Of a stretch of 64,000 nucleotides of DNA, positions 58,826-64,000 are shown piece after piece (positions within the stretch are counted from its first letter, which is position 1; each line of letters begins with the position of its first letter). The notes under the pieces are model-generated. The model had not been told where the DNA came from. It made no database searches and saw only the letters and a list, made by a program, of their open reading frames with translations. The stretch comes from Corinectria fuckeliana (taxonomy: Eukaryota; Ascomycota; Sordariomycetes; Hypocreales; Nectriaceae): contig WPDH01000068.1 in the NCBI GenBank assembly GCA_019137255.1, positions 125,388 through 189,387 of the forward strand. Reading direction: 5' to 3'. The position numbers were made by a program, and so were the translations under genes.

Positions 58826-59903
58826 ATGTCCTCGCCAACCCCCCCCCGAGCTGAAGCGACCTGCCTGCGAGGTTTGCCACCAGAAAGAGGGCCTCCGCCG
58901 TTGCTCAGGGTGCCAAGTCCTCTACTACTGCGGCCGAGACCACCAGGCTGCTGATCGAGCAAGCCACAGGAAACAGTGCAAAGATATCGAAAAGTCCCGG
59001 TTTCAGGTGGAACGTCTGGAGCAGCAGCTGCGCCTCACGCTTGCTGGCGGTGCCAGAATAGGAGACCCCTTTGAGACGCGCGTCGGCCACTTCTGGGGTC
59101 TCGTCGTGACGCGTCCGTACATGAGCGAGCGCTTTGTTCTGGCCGAGAAACTCCTCAAGAACTTCGGCTACGAGGGCGGCCGAGTCGATGCTGTCCGCCT
59201 TTCTCTGGGCCACCTGCTGGACATGCTTCGGCTGTGCCGCTTCGACGACATGGGCGTCCGGGAAATAGTTCCCGCTTTGTTCCTTCGCCTGGGCGAGGAC
59301 CAGGCCGCATACGACTTCATGAAGTGGCATGCGACTACCGGCAATGATTCAGACTACGACTGGGACGACATGAGCCTCCCGTATATAGATATCAGGGGCG
59401 CCGATATGCTCGAGTCACCCGATGGAATGTGGAACCGGGGGTGGCCCAGCTTGAGCCACTCCACGACTGTGACTCTTATCAAAGCGCGAATTCTTCTCGA
59501 CCTGCAGGCTACCCAGAGCTGTACGAGGGTGCTTCGTGGCACGGTTCCTCGAGAGATCATCGAGCTGGTCAGCCGGGAGCTCGTCGGCCGCATCATCGCG
59601 TCACGTCCCAAGATTCTCCATAGCAGCACCGAAGAGATTGGCTGTCTCATTGAAACCCTCAAGGGCCAGTTGAAGGCGCTTTACAAGACCGTTGACGAAT
59701 ACAATCCACACTTCTGGCAGGTGATGCTGGGTGATGCAGCTACTGCCCTCGCCGAAACACCCGACGGGCACCCCCCCCCCCAGTCGCTGGAGGAGGCTTT
59801 GTTGATGTTTAGCTACAACTATGCGTCGTGGGTTGAGACGCCTGGAGCTATCAATATGCTCAGGACTTTGAGAGAGGCCGTCAAACCTCGAAGCCACCGA
59901 TAA
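58826..59903 (+). CDS. MYND zinc-finger protein; start codon out of frame at a C9 run
   Basis: The main frame is open from about 58767 to the stop at 59903 but has no in-frame ATG before the MYND finger. An ATG at 58826 (MSSPTPP) leads into a run of nine C at about 58839-58847; with eight C it would read straight into ELKRPACEVCHQKE. So either one base was gained in the run (mutation or base-call error) or the real start lies in an upstream exon I cannot find. The MYND finger is complete: CEVCHQKEGLRRCSGCQVLY, then YCGRDHQAADRASHRKQC. The remaining ~300 residues are helical and resemble other fungal MYND-only proteins; no SET domain is present. MYND fingers mediate protein contacts. A second C run (11 C at about 59771) is in frame. 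Convergent with the decayed MFS gene. Confidence 0.65.
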
Positions 59904-60001
59904 ACATGCTTGTCGCATACTGTGGGTCGTGGGCTGGATGGATGGAAGGTAGTTGATTACATGGAAAAGTGTAGTCATCTGAAAGTACATGCCCAGGGAG
60001 T

Positions 60002-61561
60002 TTATCCAGCGGCGTATTTCGACATGGCACGCAGCCTTGCCCCAAAGAAGTAGAACATGAAGAACCGAGATCCCAATGACGATACTGACGAGAGCCAGGA
60101 CAGTGGTTCCCCATCCATAGTCCAGACGCTTATACAGATAGGGGGTGAACAGCGGAAAGGCGAACCCAGCCAGGCTGCGGAAAACAACAGCACCAGCGAG
60201 ACCGATGGCGGCAAAGCGGCTGTAGCTGTCGGTCATGTAGCCCTGCATGCCCTGAAGACACACGAGCGTTCCCGCGACGAAGATGACGATGCCGACGTTG
60301 GACATGATCCAGTGCACGCGGCCTTGCACGCTCCAGCCGTACCATAGCAGACTGACAGGCACGAGGATAGATCCGACGAACATGGACGGGACGCGGAACT
60401 TGGGGCGGACGACGCTGTTGTTCTCCTCCTTGAGTCGACGGTAGATGCGGTCCACGAACCGTATACTCACCACGGCGCCGAAGATGCTGCCCACGGCCAA
60501 CGAGATGTAGTTGAGGCCGCTGACGCCAAGGCTCTCGCCATATACCTCGGTCCAGACGACGGGGAACGTCACCGAGATAAGGTACGTCACCCCGAACAGT
60601 TAGGCCACGTACAGCTCGCCAAGCTTTTGGTCGAGTCTAGGCCGGTGTGCAGCTTGACGTTTCCAGTTTCCCTTACAAGACGCTCTCGTTTCCTTGTCAA
60701 GAGGATAGGGGTATACGTTTCCCGCATCCAGATCAAGCCGGCTATCTGGATGACTGCAGCCGCGATACTGCTCGACCAAAAGACCCAGCGCCAGGCTATC
60801 CTCTCGGTAATGAAGCCTGCGGCGACTGGCCCGACGACAGGGCCGAGCATTAGGGCGAGGCTGTAGATGCCCATTGCCATTCCACGTTCTTCAGGGGGCC
60901 AACAGTCACTAGATGGTTGAAGCGAAGTTAAATAATCGATCTCATCTGTAAGAACGGCCTGTACAAGCCGGTAACAGGCAGCCTCACCTGATAACTCCGG
61001 CTCCGATGGCTAGAGGGGCGCTTCCGCCAATGCCAGCAAGGAAGCGGAACACGAAAAACTGGGCTCTGTTCTGCGCGAAACCGCAGCTGAGATTCCACAC
61101 CAGGGGAAAGAGATTGCCGAGTTGCAAAACGGATGAGCGGCTGAAGACCTTGGAGACGGGACCGAAGAACACAGGGCTAAGAGCGTGGCCAAGGATGAGA
61201 TGGACAACGCCATTTCCACTTCGATCTCCTTCTTCATGCCGAGATATTCGCCGAGCTTTCCCAGAGCGGGTGCTACCATAGATGACGATACTGGCGATAT
61301 GAAGGTAAATGCAGACATGGTGACGGTGACAATCATCTTCTGCTTCGTCGTCCAGTTCATCGGGTTCGCTGAGTCCTGCGACGTCTCCCAGCCGACAAGG
61401 TTTGGGTCTTCTAGCTCCTTTCCTGGGTCTTGTGGAGATGATCCCCCAGCTTCCAGATCTGTCTCTGCCTTTGATGCATCTCCGTCTTTGGTAGTTGCTG
61501 TTAAGTCTTCACTATCGAGTGTTGGCGTCGACATGGAGAAATTTTGGTTACGGCGAGTCAT
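60002..61561 (-). pseudogene. Decayed MFS drug-transporter gene (DHA1-like)
   Basis: Minus strand. Family order is clear: a hydrophilic N-terminus with GWETSQDSANPMNWT and KQKMIVTVTMSAFTFISPVS; PVFFGPVSKVFSRSSVLQLG; FRFLAGIGGSAPLAIGAGVI; an intron (about 60909-60988); GMAMGIYSLALMLGPVVGPV; SGLNYISLAVGSIFGAVVSI; and the end ARLRAMSKYAAG with stop at 60002. Four breaks are visible: a missing base near 61203 (SIS-SLAT instead of SI-F-ILGHA); about 25-30 residues absent plus a frame change near 60610-60640; a TAA at 60600-60602 where YLFG is expected; and a one-base shift near 60055 just before the C-terminal YFFGARLRA. Family members export drugs and toxins. Cannot encode a full transporter as written. 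Divergent from the decayed regulator at 61919. Confidence 0.75.
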
Positions 61562-61691
61562 GCTGGTCAGAGATATGTCAGAGAGATGGACGACTGTCTA
61601 TTTCTTCTCTTGAAACTTCAGTCATTTTAGTTGAAAGACCAATGTCCATTATATACAGCTTTTATTCCGATAGTGATATGGCGCTTGCCCG

Positions 61692-61776
61692 GATTTTGAC
61701 AGCGCGGGTTTTGACAGCGCGGGTTTTGACAGCGCGTAAAACCCGAGTCCTGGACTTTGCACGAGTCGTCAAAATC
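61692..61776. repeat. 15-bp tandem triplet flanked by a 9-bp inverted repeat, divergent promoter
   Basis: Three head-to-tail copies of ttttgacagcgcggg start at 61694 (the last ends gcgcgtaaa). The outermost left half gattttgac (61692-61700) is matched in inverse by gtcaaaatc at 61768-61776. The array sits between the divergent starts of the decayed transporter (61561) and the decayed regulator (about 61919), where an operator would be expected. Confidence 0.55.
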
Positions 61777-61918
61777 TGAAGCTGTCCAGAAGACATCTCG
61801 GGTCTTTCCACCCTGCAACAGATCTGGCTTTTACACAAAACAATCTGACAGCCATCGCACATTGACGGTCTGACGCAAATGATCAGTATGGGTATGGCTA
61901 CTACAAAGTCCGGCTGAT

Positions 61919-63684
61919 TTGAACAGTAATAATTCACAGGGACCCTTGACAGAACGGTCGGATGACTCGTGGGTGGACTTGGCTGAAGAGGTATGGAGTC
62001 ACCTTTGGTACATGTGGTTATATTTTGCGGCTACTTTGTGTCACGACAAGATTGCCTTAAACAAGCTTTGCCGCGTGTTTCTCCAGCAAGTTGACCCTAT
62101 CGTCAAGGTTCTCTACCGACCGTCCCTGAGCAAGTGGATGCTGTACGGGGATGGGTATCTTGGGTATCCAAAGTCTCACCCATCGATTGACGCCCTACGG
62201 TCTGCGGTCTGCGGTCTGTGGCCTGCTACTCTGCTGCTTGCAGTATGACCGCAAATCAATGTCAATCCATGCTATCTAGGGACAAGTCTATCGCCGTGGA
62301 TGACTACCGGAGAGCGTGTGAGGATGCTCTTGGGAAGGCGGGATTAATGTCCACACAAGACGTTACTGTTCTTCAAACATTTGTCTTGTACCTTGTAAGC
62401 CCTCATGATCTCCAAGCTTCCCCTTCCTTGGGGTGTTGTCTGTAATTTCCTGTCTCACTAATAAGGTCGGTAGGAGAGCAGAAGACCGAAGAAGCAGGGC
62501 TGTATGGACCTTGATTGCAGTGGCCATGAGGATCGCAAGGGCCGTCTGCCTCGACGCCCGTACGAAGGCCACGGGACGAGGTGATACGTTCTTCAATCAG
62601 CAAATGCGGAAGCGCCTTTGGTACGCTGTTTGTCTGATGGACCTCCAAGCGTGTCTCGGCCAGTCCTCGAAGCCGCTCGTAGGACCTGACGAAGCTGCAA
62701 CCGCTCTGAGGCTCCCAGGGCATCTCAACGACAGCGAATTTGAGCCGGAAACAACTCACCAAGTCCCAGATAGGGAAGGTCTCACCGACATGACGTTTAC
62801 TCTCGTCACATACCAGGCGCTACCAAGCGGGCGTCTAATCAACTCTACGGTACAGGCGGACAAGGCCGCTGGTGGTCTCTCACCGAACGTCGGTGCGGAT
62901 CCTAAGCTTTAGCTGCAGCACCTGCGACGATTCGAATACAGAGTCTTCTTACTTCTTTGCTTCTGCGAACCGGAATCCTCCCCGTACGCCTGGTTCAATG
63001 GCACAACACACAGTGCTTCGTGGCGGCAGTGCGACTTGCAGCGCTACGTCCACTACAACCAACGCATACCAGCAATACAGAACTTCCGCTCCCGCTTCCG
63101 CGTCCAGAAAACCACAAAGAGTTGATGCAACTGACGTTGAATGTGCTTGGAAAGGCTCGGCTGATGCACCCTGACCGGCGCGGAGAGGGCTTTCGCTGGT
63201 GTGTGAATATCTTTGCTGAGTGTTACGTCTGCGACGATGCGGCCCTTGTACGCCGCGTCTGGCCGCTCGTCGAGACGTCGTATCAACGCCATCGGAAGGT
63301 TGGTTCGCCGTCTTACGATGGTGTGATACAGGGCCCATTGGAAGGTTTCATGCGGCGTACCACGAAAGGCTGGCGCTGCTTCTGCAAGATGAGAGGCTGG
63401 ACGTCGGATCATCAAGCGCAATGGCAACCATGTCGACTCCCACCACTGAGTTGATGCTTGGAGTTGCCGATGAACCTGTGACGCCACTGTTCCCGCAGCA
63501 GACGTGGAACCAGACTCCGCTGTCTTTGTATGATCAGTCTAGGCTAGCCACTGGGACACCTGTGATTCAGGGGGACACGTTGGACCAGTATTGGAGTACT
63601 TGGGATGAATTTGTATCCGGCATGTCTCTCGACGAACTCGGAAGTCATAGCATGTTCTTGTACGATAACAGCTACGAGAGCTGA
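61919..63684 (+). pseudogene. Decayed fungal_trans transcription regulator gene
   Basis: Family blocks appear in order but in changing frames: FLQQVDPIVKVLYRPSLSKW; then, after a break, ACYSAACSMTANQCQSM and LMSTQDVTVLQTFVLYL; an intron at about 62397-62465; VGRRAEDRRSRAVWTLIAVA and RKRLWYAVCLMDLQA; QWHNTQCFVAAVRLAALRPL; RRGEGFRWCVNIFAECYVCD; and a C-terminal frame ending YDNSYES at 63684. Breaks: three copies of the 7-mer cggtctg at 62197-62217 (one copy would keep frame), a shift between about 62815 and 62935, one near 62995 and one near 63345. No Zn2Cys6 cluster is found upstream. The family is Zn2Cys6-type regulators lacking here the DNA-binding exon. It was probably the controller of the adjacent decayed MFS gene. 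Confidence 0.7.
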
Positions 63685-64000
63685 CTATACTAAGAGGTAT
63701 AGATGCAATCACAGTCCTGAGTTGATTCACATTGAGCTTAGCAACGCTTCTAGAAAAAACGCCGTTGGTTACTCTGTATTATGATCATTCTAGAGTTTAC
63801 ACTTATACGAAGCAGCGCCGCCTTTGGCTCATCGTTGCTCGCTTCTGTTCACGGCGGCCAGGCCTCGCTGAAGAAGTCTATTCCAAGGAGCCCTTCGGTA
63901 GTCCGTCAGATCTGGACAAGGCGATAAGGAGAAGGATAGACAAACTTCTACGTTCTTCCATACCTCGACCTCGAGACTTAACCCAATCTGGCTTCCGAGG
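63685..64000. other. Right edge, nothing assigned
   Basis: No supported coding frame, repeat or RNA gene is visible in the last ~316 bases. Confidence 0.5.

Noticed and set aside
35600..64000. Secondary-metabolite gene cluster
   Set aside because: Transporters and regulators are present but no PKS, NRPS, terpene cyclase, DMATS or P450 can be seen.
1..64000. tRNA, rRNA or other structured RNA genes
   Set aside because: No cloverleaf or rRNA-like sequence was recognised by eye; a covariance-model search would be decisive and could not be run.

Overview
The window is nuclear DNA of a filamentous ascomycete (Pezizomycotina, most likely Eurotiomycetes and Aspergillus/Penicillium-like). The evidence is short 45-100 bp GT-AG introns with CTAAC-type branch sites, Zn(II)2Cys6 regulators with fungal-type activation domains, an oryzin/Alp1-type subtilisin, RTA1 and fungal MFS families, and a long block turned almost to pure A+T by C-to-T transitions, as repeat-induced point mutation (RIP) does. 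Exon coordinates were derived by hand from splice sites and reading frame.

Left flank (1-8327). A fungal Ser/Thr protein kinase gene runs off the left edge on the minus strand. It is followed by an eight-exon CorA-like two-transmembrane protein gene (2961-4807) with two GC-AG introns, and a single-exon acidic hypothetical gene (5738-6679). From 6680 the base composition falls into AT-rich, RIP-mutated DNA. A moderately GC-rich island (about 7440-8327) holds a host reading frame that is interrupted at 8327 and resumes at 35243.

Transposon block (8328-35242). This is a nested stack. A Ty1/copia element (8328-35242; LTRs about 285 bp; target duplication CTACC) has been hit in its 3' part by a Ty3/gypsy element (9734-27071; two 212-bp LTRs). 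That element was hit in turn by a chromodomain-carrying Ty3/gypsy element (11426-20820; two 384-bp LTRs; target duplication CTACC). All three point to the minus strand. In all three the reverse transcriptase Asp-Asp pair now reads Asn-Asn. Two copies of one non-LTR 3' end, with AAAT-rich tails and 20-bp and 16-bp target duplications, sit at 34380-34923 (minus) and 26102-26276 (plus). No intact gene exists in the block.

Right flank (35248-64000) is gene-dense. In order it holds: a GFA-family protein; an anion:cation symporter (convergent with GFA); a fungal_trans regulator without a visible zinc cluster; a small membrane protein; a secreted alkaline subtilisin; a monocarboxylate-type MFS transporter divergent from a Zn2Cys6 regulator; a secreted amidohydrolase with an in-frame TAG; a SET+MYND protein convergent with a Zn2Cys6 regulator; an RTA1-like membrane protein; a MYND-finger protein with a frame problem at its start; and a divergent pair of decayed genes, an MFS drug transporter and a fungal_trans regulator, each with several frame breaks. 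I see no polyketide synthase, peptide synthetase or terpene cyclase, so there is no support for a biosynthetic cluster. The right end reads as accessory transporter/regulator territory with active gene decay, or with residual assembly errors, which has to be excluded.
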